This document shows, one piece after another, positions 1-8,160 of a stretch of DNA of 33,024 bases; the stretch's first letter is position 1; each line of letters starts with the position of its first letter. A model generated the notes under the pieces. It had not been told where the DNA came from, made no database searches, and saw nothing but the letters and a program-made list of their open reading frames with translations. The translations under genes were made by a program, and so were the position numbers. Origin of the DNA: DASYUM01 sp036001225 (GTDB lineage: Bacteria; Methylomirabilota; Methylomirabilia; Rokubacteriales; DASRDR01); contig DASYUM010000065.1 of the NCBI GenBank assembly GCA_036001225.1, forward strand, positions 1 through 33,024. Reading direction: 5' to 3'.

Positions 1-2
1 GC

Positions 3-662
3 GAGGCCGAGCGACTGGAGGCCGACGGCAAGACGCCGGTCTTCGTCGCGGTGGACGGAGAGCTGCAGGGGCTCATCGCCGCCGCCGACGTCGTGAAGGC
101 CGAGGCGCGGGCGACCGTGGCCGCGCTCCGCCGCCTCGGGATCGAGGTCGTCATGTTGACCGGCGACGCTCAGCGGACGGCGGACGCCATCGCCCGGCAG
201 GCTGGCGTGGACCGCGTCCTGGCCGAGGTGCGGCCGGAGGCGAAGGCGGCCGAGGTTGCGCGGCTCCAGGCCGGGGGCCGCCTGGTGGCCATGGTGGGCG
301 ATGGGATCAACGACGCGCCGGCCCTGGCCCAGGCCGATGTGGGGATCGCGATGGGGTCGGGCACCGACGTGGCGCTGGAGGCGGCGCCGGTGACCCTGCT
401 GTCGGGCGACCTGCGGGCGCTGGTCACGGCGATCCAGCTCTCCCGGGCGACGCTGCGCGTGATCCGCCAGAACCTCGGGTGGGCCTTCGGCTACAACCTG
501 GTCCTGATCCCGATCGCCGCCGGCCTCCTCTACCCCGTCCTCGGCCCGGCGGGACTTCTCTCCCCGATCCTCGGCGGCGCGGCCATGGCGCTCTCCAGCG
601 TGTCGGTCGTGACGAACTCGCTCCGGCTCAAGCGCTTCCGCCCGACCCCGCTGGCGCCGTGA
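3..662 (+). CDS. copA: Copper-translocating P-type ATPase (CopA type), C-terminal part
   Basis: The 5' end lies outside the window; the reading frame is open from base 3. The visible protein is the end of a P1B-type ATPase. It has the P-domain TGD motif, the hinge GDGINDAPAL and the following GIAMGSGTDVA segment, then the last two membrane helices. The penultimate helix has the YN pair (FGYNLVLIP) and the last has MALSS followed by SVSVVTNSLRL. These are the residues that bind Cu(I) in the CopA (P1B-1) subgroup, so copper/silver export is favoured over Zn/Cd. The protein would sit in the inner membrane and use ATP to expel metal. Its stop codon overlaps the GTG start of hutH, so the two genes are probably co-transcribed although their functions are unrelated. 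The metal assignment rests on membrane motifs only; the N-terminal metal-binding domain is not visible. Confidence 0.9.
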   Translation, partial: EAERLEADGKTPVFVAVDGELQGLIAAADVVKAEARATVAALRRLGIEVVMLTGDAQRTADAIARQAGVDRVLAEVRPEAKAAEVARLQAGGRLVAMVGDGINDAPALAQADVGIAMGSGTDVALEAAPVTLLSGDLRALVTAIQLSRATLRVIRQNLGWAFGYNLVLIPIAAGLLYPVLGPAGLLSPILGGAAMALSSVSVVTNSLRLKRFRPTPLAP

Positions 663-2185
663 GACCCGTCGTCCTCGGCGGCGCCCTCACGCCGGAAGAC
701 GTCGTCGGCGTCGCTCGCGCCGGCTGGCCGGTGGTATTTCCCGACGACGCCGAGCGGCGCGTGGCGCAGGCCCGCGCGTTCGTGGACCGCCTCGGCGAGA
801 GCGACGCGCTCGCCTACGGGATCACGACCGGGGTCGGCAAGCTGAAGGACGTTCAGATTCCGGTGGCCGAGCGCCGCGCCCTCCAGCTGAACCTCGTCCG
901 GAGCCACGCCGCCGGCCTCGGGCCGACGATGAGCGTGCCCGAGAGTCGCGCGATGTGGCTCTGCCTGGCCGCGTCGCTCGCCCGGGGGCACTCCGGCGTG
1001 CGGCCGGCGTTGGTGCGGCTCCTCGCCGACTGCCTGAACCTCGGCGTCAGCCCGATGGTGCCGGAGTGGGGCTCGCTGGGCGCCTCAGGCGACCTGATCC
1101 CGCTCGCCCACGCGGCCCTCGTCCTGGTCGGTGAGGGCGAGGCGTGGGTGGAGGGCCGCCGGCTGGCCGGCTCGGCGGCGCTGGCGGCGGCGGGACTGGC
1201 GCCGATCACGCTGGAAGCCAAGGAGGGCCTCGCCCTCCTCAATGGCACCCACCAGATGTCGGGCGTCGGGACCCTGCTCCTCGCCGACGCGGCGACGGCG
1301 CTCAAGTGTGCCGACGTGACCGGCTGCATGAGCCTGGAGGCGCTCATGGGGACGAATACCGCCGCCGACGCCCGCCTCCACGCCCTGCGACCCCATCCGG
1401 GGCAAGGGGCGGCGGCCGCCAACGTCCGGCGGCTCACCACCGCCAGCGGGATCATCGCCTCCCACGCCGATTGTCACCGGGTGCAGGACGCCTACAGCCT
1501 CCGCTGTCTCCCCCAGGTCCACGGCGCCGCCCGCGAGGCCCACGCCTTCGCCCGTGCGGTCCTCGTGCGGGAGTTGGCGAGCGTCACCGACAACCCACTC
1601 GTCTTCCCGGCCGACGGCCTGGTCCTCTCGGGCGGGAACTTCCACGGCCAGCCGCTCGCGCTCGCCTTCGACACGCTGGCCATCGGGCTCGGCTATCTGG
1701 CCGGGATCGCCGAGCGGCGGGTCGACCGGCTGGTGAACCCGCTGGTGTCGGAGCTGCCCGCCTTCCTGGCGCCCGACGGCGGCCTCCAGTCCGGCTACAT
1801 GCTGGCCCAGTACCAGGCGGCGGCGCTCGCGTCCGAGGTCAAGGCGCTCGCCCACCCCGCCTCGGCCGACTCGATCCCGACCTCGGGCAACCAGGAGGAC
1901 TTCGTCCCGATGGGGGCGGCGGCGGTGCGGAAGTGTCGCGAGGTGCTCCAGCGGGTGCGGGCGGTCCTGGCCATCGAGGCGGTGTGCGCGGCCCAGGCCC
2001 TCGACCTCCGGGCGCCGCTTCAGCCGGGGCGGGGCAGCGCGGCCGCGCGCGCGGCCGTCCGGGCCCGGGTGCCGGCGCTGAAAGAGGACCGGGTCGTGCG
2101 CGATGACCTCGCCGCCGCCCTCGTGCTGGTAGAAGACGGCAGCCTGGTGGCGGCCGTGGAGGCGGCGGTCGGCCCCTTGGAGTGA
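659..2185 (+). CDS. hutH: Histidine ammonia-lyase
   Basis: The 508-residue product matches the usual HutH length of about 510. It catalyses non-oxidative deamination of L-histidine to trans-urocanate and ammonia, the first step of the Hut pathway, in the cytoplasm. The Ala-Ser-Gly triad that cyclises to the MIO electrophile is at residues 142-144 (GASGDLIPLAH), the same numbers as in the Pseudomonas enzyme. Other family landmarks are YGITTGVG near the N-terminus, SGNFHGQPLA in the middle, and the SADSIPTSGNQEDFVPMG segment. I chose the GTG at 659 because it overlaps the ATPase stop as GTGA and gives the family length. The frame extends upstream to 479 only as a shadow inside the ATPase gene. 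Aromatic ammonia/aminomutase relatives share the fold, but HutH is by far the best fit, especially with ftcD nearby. hutU and hutI are not in the window. Confidence 0.95.
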   Translation: MRPVVLGGALTPEDVVGVARAGWPVVFPDDAERRVAQARAFVDRLGESDALAYGITTGVGKLKDVQIPVAERRALQLNLVRSHAAGLGPTMSVPESRAMWLCLAASLARGHSGVRPALVRLLADCLNLGVSPMVPEWGSLGASGDLIPLAHAALVLVGEGEAWVEGRRLAGSAALAAAGLAPITLEAKEGLALLNGTHQMSGVGTLLLADAATALKCADVTGCMSLEALMGTNTAADARLHALRPHPGQGAAAANVRRLTTASGIIASHADCHRVQDAYSLRCLPQVHGAAREAHAFARAVLVRELASVTDNPLVFPADGLVLSGGNFHGQPLALAFDTLAIGLGYLAGIAERRVDRLVNPLVSELPAFLAPDGGLQSGYMLAQYQAAALASEVKALAHPASADSIPTSGNQEDFVPMGAAAVRKCREVLQRVRAVLAIEAVCAAQALDLRAPLQPGRGSAAARAAVRARVPALKEDRVVRDDLAAALVLVEDGSLVAAVEAAVGPLE

Positions 2186-2496
2186 CGCCTCGAACCGTCG
2201 CGCCGGACATCGGACGCGCCGACGGCGCCATCGAGCCTGCCCCGGCCGCGCGGCTGCTCCTCGTGCTGGCGGCCCCCGGGCGGCGCCGTGGGGCCGAACG
2301 CCTGGCACCCCTTCCTCGCCCCGCGCCTGGCCTTCCCGGACGACATCGTCGTGGCCGTGGGATCAGCGGATCACCGCCTACGCCCGGATCGGCCAGGCCG
2401 TGGCGGCCGTGCTCGCCCGCTTGGTGGTCGCGGTGTTCGGCTCCTTGGTCGATCGGAGGCTGGCCGCGGGCTTCACGGCCGCCGGGCGGGCCTCGC
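2186..2496 (+). pseudogene. 311-base gap with possible frameshifted coding relic
   Basis: This gap separates the convergent hutH and ftcD genes. It holds no intact gene, but codons ending almost only in G or C continue through it on the plus strand in shifting frames. A frame opens with a GTG at 2182 that overlaps the hutH stop as GTGA. The coding-like signal then moves to another frame from about 2288 (begins GPNAWHPFLAPRL) and to a third from about 2358 (begins WDQRITAYARIG) before ending near 2506. This looks like the decayed start of a gene once coupled to hutH. I recognise no family. High G+C alone can produce such patterns, so confidence is low. Confidence 0.3.
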
Positions 2497-3399
2497 TCAA
2501 CCGAAACCGGCGAGCGCGTGTTCCAGCACACGCTCCTCGCCGAAGCCCGGCAACGGGACACCGCGCGCGCGGAACTCGGTGAGCGCCAGCTCGGGGCAGA
2601 GACCGACCAGCTCATAGCCGCGGATTCCGACCCGATGGCGCGCCGCCTCCCCCTCGACGGCCTCGAGCACGGTCCAGAGCGAGGTTCGCCCCGGGTCGGT
2701 CAGGTTCATGGATACTTGAGCGCAGCCCCGGCTCCGGAGGAGGACCCCCATCGCCTGCACGCTCGGGAGCCCGCCGGTGGACGTCCGCACGGCGCGGGCG
2801 ATGGCGCGCGCGGTCTCGACGGCGTCGGTGTCGAGCCAGACGTTGAACGCGATCAACGCCCCCCGGGCGCCGACCGCGGTGGCCCCGCTGCGGGGAACGA
2901 ACACCGCCGGCCCCGCGTCGGGCGCCGCGGCGGGGTCGGCCAGCCGCGCGGGGAGCCCTTCGTACTGGCCGAGCCGGACCTGGGACAGCTCGCGGCGGTC
3001 CGGCCGGCGGGCGGCGGCGCCGTAGTAGAAGACGGGGATGCCGGTGGCGGCGGCGAACGCCACCCCGAACTGGTGGGCGGCCGCCACCGCGTCGGCGAGG
3101 GTGAGGCGGCCGAGCGGGACGAAGGGCACGACGTCGACCGCGCCCATGCGGGGGTGCACGCCAACGTGGGTCCGCATGTCGATGCGGCGTACGGCTTCGC
3201 CAGCGGCGGCGAGGGCGGCCTCGACGATCGCGGCCAGCGGGCCGGCGAACGTGAAGACCGTCCGGTGGTGGTCGGGGTCCGCGTGGCGATCGAGAAGCCG
3301 TACCTCGGGCACCGCCCGGATCGCGGCGGCGATGGCTTCGAGCGCCGCCGCGTCACGGCCCTCGCTCACGTTGGGGATGCACTCGAGGAGGTCGGACAC
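2497..3399 (-). CDS. ftcD: Glutamate formimidoyltransferase (stand-alone)
   Basis: The 300-residue protein corresponds to the formiminotransferase half (N- and C-subdomains) of FTCD and lacks a cyclodeaminase domain. It moves the formimino group of N-formimino-L-glutamate, a histidine breakdown product, to tetrahydrofolate. The N-terminus ECIPNVSEGRD and the HPRMGAVDVVPFVP loop are diagnostic. The conserved histidine falls at residue 82, the same number as the catalytic His of the mammalian enzyme. The gene is convergent with hutH, which supports a role in histidine catabolism. The start is a GTG at 3399. A TATGAT hexamer lies only 8 nt upstream, suggesting a leaderless or near-leaderless transcript. 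No cyclodeaminase (fchA-like) gene is visible, so the following step would need an enzyme encoded elsewhere. Confidence 0.93.
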   Translation of the reverse strand: MSDLLECIPNVSEGRDAAALEAIAAAIRAVPEVRLLDRHADPDHHRTVFTFAGPLAAIVEAALAAAGEAVRRIDMRTHVGVHPRMGAVDVVPFVPLGRLTLADAVAAAHQFGVAFAAATGIPVFYYGAAARRPDRRELSQVRLGQYEGLPARLADPAAAPDAGPAVFVPRSGATAVGARGALIAFNVWLDTDAVETARAIARAVRTSTGGLPSVQAMGVLLRSRGCAQVSMNLTDPGRTSLWTVLEAVEGEAARHRVGIRGYELVGLCPELALTEFRARGVPLPGFGEERVLEHALAGFG

Positions 3400-3407
3400 G
3401 TCGCTCC

Positions 3408-3413
3408 ATCATA
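3408..3413 (-). promoter_or_regulatory. Putative -10 box of ftcD (leaderless)
   Basis: On the minus strand the hexamer TATGAT (one mismatch to TATAAT) ends 8 nt before the ftcD GTG. Initiation about 7 nt downstream of this hexamer would start the RNA at or next to the start codon. No good -35 is visible 16-19 bp upstream. Confidence 0.4.
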
Positions 3414-3527
3414 GCCGGCCGGCGCGGGAGCGGTGTCCGCCGGTTGCGCTATACTGGGACCGCCCGCCGATCGGTTGCGTGCTCTGATCGGGGATGGGAC
3501 CGCACTCCTCTCGCGCGCGAGGTCTCC

Positions 3528-3995
3528 ATGTCCACACTGGCGGTGACGCTCGATCCCGAGGTTGCCCGGCTGGCACCGACCCTCTCGGCGCTCCGCCGCG
3601 CGATCCACCAGTATCCCGAGCCCGGCTTCGCGCAATTCCAGACCGTCGCTCTGGTCGCCGAGCGGCTGCGCGAGCTCGGGCTCGAAGTCCGGACCGAGGT
3701 CGCCAAGACGGGGGTCGTGGGCCTTCTGCGAGGCGGGCGCCCTGGCCGCACCCTGCTCCTGCGGGCTGACATGGACTGCCTGTCGGTCGAGGAGGCGACC
3801 GGCGCGCCCTACGCCTTGCAGCGGCCGGGCTACATGCACGCCTGCGGGCACGACGGCCACGTGGCGATGCTCCTCGGCGTCGCCGAGGTGCTGACGGCGC
3901 GGCGCGGCGACTTCGACGAGGCGGCCCTCCCGGCAGGTGTCCAGGTTCTCGTCCGCGCCACCGAGGCATACCTGGGTCGAGAGTCCGCCGGCTGA
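3528..3995 (+). pseudogene. Truncated M20 family metallopeptidase/amidohydrolase
   Basis: The 155 codons from the ATG at 3528 encode only the N-terminal third of an M20D-type amidohydrolase (hippurate/aminoacyl-amino acid hydrolase group, normally about 390-420 residues). The start of the catalytic domain is clear: IHQYPEPGF, LLLRADMDCL and MHACGHDGHVAMLLG with metal-binding His and Asp residues. Similarity stops after RRGDFD, just before where the family has its QPAEE motif. That motif carries the catalytic Glu and a metal ligand. The last 20-odd residues are unlike the family and run straight into the next gene. The lost catalytic Glu and lid domain argue for a non-functional remnant made by deletion. 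A TATACT hexamer at 3450-3455 could be a remaining promoter element. Confidence 0.75.
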
Positions 3996-4005
3996 GCGAC
4001 GCGCC

Positions 4006-5028
4006 GTGAGTGGATCGCAAGCGGGCCCATCCTTGCCGGTCGGCAAGCTGCGGGGTGCCTTCCTGGCCGGGCTCTTCCAGAAGCACGTCACCCTCGACGA
4101 GCGCGTCGTCCTCGGCCCCCGGGTCGGCGAGGATGCGGCCATCCTCGACCTCGGGGACCGCTACCTGGTCGCGACCACCGATCCCATCACGTTCGTGACC
4201 GACGACCTCGGCTGGTACGCCCTCGTCGTCAACGCCAACGACATCGCCGTCCGGGGGGCGGTCCCGCGGTGGTTCCTGGTGACCTGCCTCCTGCCGGAAG
4301 GCCATACCACCGAGGGCTCGGTCGAGAACCTCTTCGGCCAGCTCGGCGCCGCCTGTCGCGAGCTCGGCGTCTCGCTGGTCGGCGGGCACACCGAGGTCAC
4401 CCACGGCCTCGACCGGCCGCTCCTCATCGGCACGATGCTGGGCGAGGTGGCCAAGGACCGGCTGGTGACGACGGGGGGCGCCCGTCCCGGCGACGCGCTG
4501 CTGCTGACCAAGGGCGTCCCGGTGGAGGGTACGTCCATCATCGCCCGGGTCCGGGCGGCCGAGCTGCGAGCCCGGGGCTACGACGAGGTGTGGCTGGAGC
4601 GCGCCCGCGGTTACCTGGCGAAGCGGTCGGTGGTGCCGGAGGCGCTCCTGGCCGTCGAGCTGGCGCCGATCCACGCCATGCACGACCCGACCGAGGGCGG
4701 ACTCGCCACCGCGCTGTGGGAGCTGGCGGACGCGGCCGGCGTGGGGCTCACCGTGGAGACCGGGCGAATCCCGATTCTCCCCGAGGGCCGGCGGCTCTGC
4801 GCCGAGTTCGGGCTCGACCCACTGGGGACCATCGCGTCGGGCGCTCTCCTGATCACCCTGGCGCCCGCTGACGCCGGCGTGGTGATGCACGCCTGCGCCC
4901 GCGAGGGGATCGATTGCGCGTTCATCGGGCGGGTCGTCGCCCGGGAGGCGGGCGTCACCCTGACCAAGGGGCGCGAGAGGCGGGAGCTGCCGCGGTTCCC
5001 GCAAGACGAGATCACGCGGCTGTTCTGA
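4006..5028 (+). CDS. AIR synthase-fold protein related to HypE
   Basis: The product (340 residues from the GTG at 4006) has the two-domain PurM/AIR-synthase fold used by HypE, ThiL and SelD, all of which bind ATP in a homodimer. Family marks are VGEDAAILDLGDRYLVATTDPI, the VNANDIAVRGAVPRWF segment, the VGGHTEVT loop and HDPTEGGLATALWELADAAGVG. It is closest in look to HypE, which dehydrates a carbamoylated C-terminal cysteine to make hydrogenase cyanide ligands. This protein ends in DEITRLF, without the conserved C-terminal cysteine, and no hyp or hydrogenase genes are near. A different activated-phosphate reaction is therefore more likely. The frame is open upstream to a GTG at 3937, but that lies inside the broken M20 gene. 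The next gene starts 14 bp downstream. Confidence 0.75.
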   Translation: MSGSQAGPSLPVGKLRGAFLAGLFQKHVTLDERVVLGPRVGEDAAILDLGDRYLVATTDPITFVTDDLGWYALVVNANDIAVRGAVPRWFLVTCLLPEGHTTEGSVENLFGQLGAACRELGVSLVGGHTEVTHGLDRPLLIGTMLGEVAKDRLVTTGGARPGDALLLTKGVPVEGTSIIARVRAAELRARGYDEVWLERARGYLAKRSVVPEALLAVELAPIHAMHDPTEGGLATALWELADAAGVGLTVETGRIPILPEGRRLCAEFGLDPLGTIASGALLITLAPADAGVVMHACAREGIDCAFIGRVVAREAGVTLTKGRERRELPRFPQDEITRLF

Positions 5029-5042
5029 GCGAGCCTCTCCCC

Positions 5043-6662
5043 GTGCCCCAGATCGGTTACGCCCACCGCCCCGTCGCCTACGGCCATCAGGGCATGGTGG
5101 CGGCCGCCCACCCGACCGCGACGGTCGCCGGTCTGGACGTCCTGCGGAGCGGCGGCAACGTCGTGGACGCGGCCCTCGCGGTCAACGGGGTGCTGGCGGT
5201 GGTCCAGCCGCACATGTGCGGGCTGGGCGGCGACCTCTTCGCGCTGCTCTACCACGCGCCCTCGCGCGAGGTCGTTTGCCTGAACGGGGCCGGGCGCTCG
5301 GGTTCGGGGGCGACGGTGGCGGCGATCCGGCGGCGAGGCCTGGGGGCCGTTCCGCTGCTCGGTCCGCTGGCGGTCTCGGTGCCCGGGTGCGTGGACGCGT
5401 GGGGTGTGCTGGCGGCGCGCTACGGAACGCGCCCGCTCGGCGAGCTCCTGAAGCCGGCCATCGTCCTCGCCGCCGACGGTTTCCCGTGCACCGACCTTCT
5501 GGCCCAGACCATCCGCGAGCGGGCCGTGCTCATCGAGGATCCCGAGTGGCACCGCGTCTACGCTCCCGGCGGGCAGGGGCCGCGCGCGGGCGAGCGGCTC
5601 TGCCAGCCCGATCTGGCCCGGAGCCTCACCGCGATCGCCGCCAGCGGCCCCGACGCCTTGTATCGCGGGGAACTGGGCGCGCGGCTCGTGCGCCACCTGG
5701 CCGCGGGCGGGGGGTTCCTTACCGAGGCCGATCTCGCCGATCATGCCGCACGCTGGGTGCCCCCCCTCGCGACCGCGTATCGGGGGGCGACCGTCTGGCA
5801 GACGCCGCCGCCGACCCCGGGACTCACGGTGCTGCAGACGCTCCGCCTGCTGGAGGGGTTCGACCTCGCCCGGCTCGGTCACCACTCGGCCGACCACCTC
5901 CACCTCCTGGTCGAAGCGATCAAGCTGGCCTACGCCGATCGCGATCGCCACATCGGCGACCCCGACCACGTCGCGGTCCCGGTGGCCGCCCTCCTCGACA
6001 CGCACTACGCCACCCGCCGGCGCGCGCTGATCCACCCGCGGCGCGCCGCCGAGCGCCCGTCGGCCGGGGAGCCGACCGGGGACACCACCGGCTTCGTGGC
6101 CGCCGATCCGGCCGGCTCGGTCATCGCCGTGATCCAGAGCCTCTACTCGGCCTTCGGCTCGGGCGTGGTGGCGCCCGGCACCGGGATCGCGCTCCACTGC
6201 CGGGGGGCCGGCTTCTCGTTGGATCCGGCCTCGCCGAGCGTGCTGGCGCCGCGCAGGCAGCCGTTCCACACGCTGATCGCGACGCTCGTCACTCGCGACG
6301 GGGCGCCGGCGGCCGCCCTCGCCACGATGGGCGGCCACGGTCAACCGCAGACCCACGTCCAGGTCCTGACCAACCTCCTCGACTTCGGCATGGACCCCCA
6401 GGCCGCGATCGAGCGCCCGCGCTTCATCCAGGGCCGCATGCGACCGACCGATCCCGACGACGGACTCCGCATCGAGGGGCGCGTGCCCGGGCGGGTGCGC
6501 GCGCTCCTTCGCCGGCGCGGCCACCGGGTCGACGTCACGCCCGATTGGGCGTGGACGATGGGACACGCCCACGCCCTGACCGTCCAGGCTGGGCCCGAGG
6601 CCCCGGCGGTGCTCGCCGGTGGAGCCGACCCGCGGGGCGACGGCCTCGCCCTGGGCTACTGA
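5043..6662 (+). CDS. ggt: Gamma-glutamyltransferase family protein
   Basis: The 539-residue protein is an Ntn hydrolase of the gamma-glutamyltranspeptidase family (glutathione and gamma-glutamyl amide hydrolysis or transfer). The N-terminal part has HPTATVAGLDVLRSGGNVVDAALAV and the CGLGGDLFALLY segment typical of the large subunit. The maturation site is the DTTGF motif: by analogy with E. coli GGT, Thr348 is the self-cleaving residue and becomes the N-terminal nucleophile of the small subunit. The small subunit shows the SAFGSGVV and MGGHGQPQTHVQVLTNLLDFGMDPQAA motifs. No convincing signal peptide is seen at the chosen GTG start, so a cytoplasmic location is possible, unlike classical periplasmic GGT. 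Many bacterial paralogues act on other gamma-glutamyl amides or acylases, so the substrate is open. It follows the HypE-like gene by 14 bp and is followed 9 bp later by the CBS gene. Confidence 0.88.
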   Translation: MPQIGYAHRPVAYGHQGMVAAAHPTATVAGLDVLRSGGNVVDAALAVNGVLAVVQPHMCGLGGDLFALLYHAPSREVVCLNGAGRSGSGATVAAIRRRGLGAVPLLGPLAVSVPGCVDAWGVLAARYGTRPLGELLKPAIVLAADGFPCTDLLAQTIRERAVLIEDPEWHRVYAPGGQGPRAGERLCQPDLARSLTAIAASGPDALYRGELGARLVRHLAAGGGFLTEADLADHAARWVPPLATAYRGATVWQTPPPTPGLTVLQTLRLLEGFDLARLGHHSADHLHLLVEAIKLAYADRDRHIGDPDHVAVPVAALLDTHYATRRRALIHPRRAAERPSAGEPTGDTTGFVAADPAGSVIAVIQSLYSAFGSGVVAPGTGIALHCRGAGFSLDPASPSVLAPRRQPFHTLIATLVTRDGAPAAALATMGGHGQPQTHVQVLTNLLDFGMDPQAAIERPRFIQGRMRPTDPDDGLRIEGRVPGRVRALLRRRGHRVDVTPDWAWTMGHAHALTVQAGPEAPAVLAGGADPRGDGLALGY

Positions 6663-6671
6663 GGATCTGCC

Positions 6672-7283
6672 ATGGCGCTTTCCGTCCGCGACGTCATGTC
6701 CAGCGACCTCGTCACCATCGGTCCCGGCGACTCGGCACGCCGCGCCTACGAGCTGATGCGGGACCACCGCTTCCGCCACCTCCCGGTCGTGGATGGCGGG
6801 CGACTGGTCGGCATCCTCTCCGATCGGGACCTCCGGGCGATCCTGCTCTCCCCCGGACTGGTCGGCGCCACGGTGGGCGAGTTGATGAGCGAGGACCTCA
6901 CCACCATCGGGCCCGACGCGCTCGTCGAGGACGCCGCCAGCTTGCTCGTGGTAAAGAAGATCGGCTGTCTCCCGGTCGTGGACGGGGAGCGCCTGCTCGG
7001 GATCGTGACCGAAACCGACCTCCTGGCGGTCCTCGTCGAGCTGCTCGGCCTCCTCACCCAGTCCACCCGCCTCGACATCGCGGTGCCCGGCGGCCCCGAC
7101 ACCTACGAGAGGGTCGTGGAGATCATCCGGCGCGAGCAAGGCCGGATCATGAGCGTGGGGGCGGTGCCGGGCCGGGGCGGCGCCACGATCTTCAGCGTCC
7201 GGCTGGAGCCCTGCGACACTCGGCCGCTGGTCGCCGCCCTCACCCGCGCCGGGTTCGAGGTGCTCTCCCCGGCCGGCGGCTGA
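6672..7283 (+). CDS. Tandem CBS domain protein with C-terminal ACT-like domain
   Basis: The 203-residue protein has two CBS motifs (about residues 8-60 and 70-125), each with the VRDVMSSDLVTI or VGELMSEDLTTI opening and an HLPVVD or CLPVVD core. A C-terminal ACT-like segment follows (about 135-200). This is the layout of AcuB-type proteins, which bind adenine nucleotides and regulate other enzymes. No catalytic domain is present. The ATG at 6672 has GAGGAT seven bases upstream, overlapping the ggt stop. It ends 4 bp before the CitE-like gene, so the two are probably translated from one message and it may sense energy state for that metabolic set. The target is unknown. Confidence 0.85.
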   Translation: MALSVRDVMSSDLVTIGPGDSARRAYELMRDHRFRHLPVVDGGRLVGILSDRDLRAILLSPGLVGATVGELMSEDLTTIGPDALVEDAASLLVVKKIGCLPVVDGERLLGIVTETDLLAVLVELLGLLTQSTRLDIAVPGGPDTYERVVEIIRREQGRIMSVGAVPGRGGATIFSVRLEPCDTRPLVAALTRAGFEVLSPAGG

Positions 7284-7287
7284 CCCG

Positions 7288-8160
7288 ATGCGTCTCCGAC
7301 GAAGCCTGCTCTTCGTCCCCGGCAGCACACCCGAGCGGATCGCCAAGGCCATCGCCACCGCGGCGGACGGCGTGATCCTCGACCTCGAGGACGCGGTGGC
7401 GCCGGCCGAGAAGGGGCGGGCCCGGGAGTGGGTGGTGGCGGCGCTCCGGCGCGCGGACTTCCGCGGCAAGGAGCGGATCGTCCGGATCAACCCGCTGGAC
7501 GGGCCGTACGGCGAGGACGACGTGGCGGCCGTGGTGCCGGCCGGGCCGGATGCGCTGCTGCTGCCGAAGGCGAGCGCGCCCGAGCAGGTGGGGCGGCTCG
7601 ACGACGCGGTGGCGCGCCGGGAGCAGGCGGCGGGGCTGGAGGCCGGCCGGGTCCGGCTCCACCTCATCATCGAGACCGCGGCCGGCGTCTTGGCGGCGCC
7701 GGCCCTGGCGCGCGCCTCGGCCCGCAACGCGGCCCTCTTCTACGGGGCGGGGGACTTGAGCCGCGAGACGCGGGCTCGGCTGGTGCCCGGTCGGGCGTCC
7801 GAGCTCTACGTCCTCGGCCACATCGTCCTGGCGGCGCGGGCGGCCGAACTGGAAGCCCTCGACGCCCCCTACTTCGACCTCGCCGACGAGGCTGGGTTGG
7901 AGACCCACACCCGGATCGCCGCCGAGCTGGGATACGACGGCAAGGCCGTCATCCACCCCCGGCAGATCGACGCCGTGAACCGGCTGTTCACGCCGTCGGC
8001 GGAGGCGATCGCCCACGCGCGCCGCGTCCTGGCCGCCTACGCGGAGGCGGAGGCCGCTGGCTCGGGCGCCCTCGCCCTCGACGGCCAGTTCATCGATGCC
8101 GTGCACGTGGCGATGGCCCGCGAGACGCTGGCGAGGGCCGAGCTGGCCGGCATCGCATGA
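7288..8160 (+). CDS. HpcH/HpaI aldolase family, CitE-like lyase
   Basis: The 290-residue TIM-barrel protein belongs to the citrate lyase beta subunit/malyl-CoA lyase family. Members cleave 3-hydroxy-acyl-CoA esters or related acids with a Mg ion. The N-terminus RRSLLFVPGSTPERIAKA is diagnostic, followed by DGVILDLEDAV. Likely active residues are Arg67 (RINPLDG), Glu129 (HLIIETAAG) and Asp156 (YGAGDLSRE), the usual CoA/Mg-binding set, and KAVIHPRQID near the C-terminus. No citF or citD genes are near, so it is a stand-alone CitE-like enzyme and not part of citrate lyase. Citramalyl-CoA, malyl-CoA or beta-methylmalyl-CoA are plausible substrates but cannot be separated by eye. Its stop overlaps the next start as ATGA. 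Confidence 0.87.
   Translation: MRLRRSLLFVPGSTPERIAKAIATAADGVILDLEDAVAPAEKGRAREWVVAALRRADFRGKERIVRINPLDGPYGEDDVAAVVPAGPDALLLPKASAPEQVGRLDDAVARREQAAGLEAGRVRLHLIIETAAGVLAAPALARASARNAALFYGAGDLSRETRARLVPGRASELYVLGHIVLAARAAELEALDAPYFDLADEAGLETHTRIAAELGYDGKAVIHPRQIDAVNRLFTPSAEAIAHARRVLAAYAEAEAAGSGALALDGQFIDAVHVAMARETLARAELAGIA

Noticed and set aside
479..658. Upstream extension of the hutH frame
   Set aside because: It overlaps the conserved last helices of the copper ATPase, is Pro/Arg-rich and would make HutH about 60 residues too long.
2182..3414. 410-codon plus-strand frame across the gap and ftcD
   Set aside because: Most of it is antisense to ftcD, which has a solid match including His82. 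Only the first part (the gap) is kept as a possible relic.
4611..7727. Open minus-strand frame of about 1,000 codons
   Set aside because: It lies opposite the HypE-like, ggt, CBS and CitE-like genes, which have clear family motifs. Low-complexity Arg/Gly/Pro-rich translation is typical of antisense frames in high-GC DNA.
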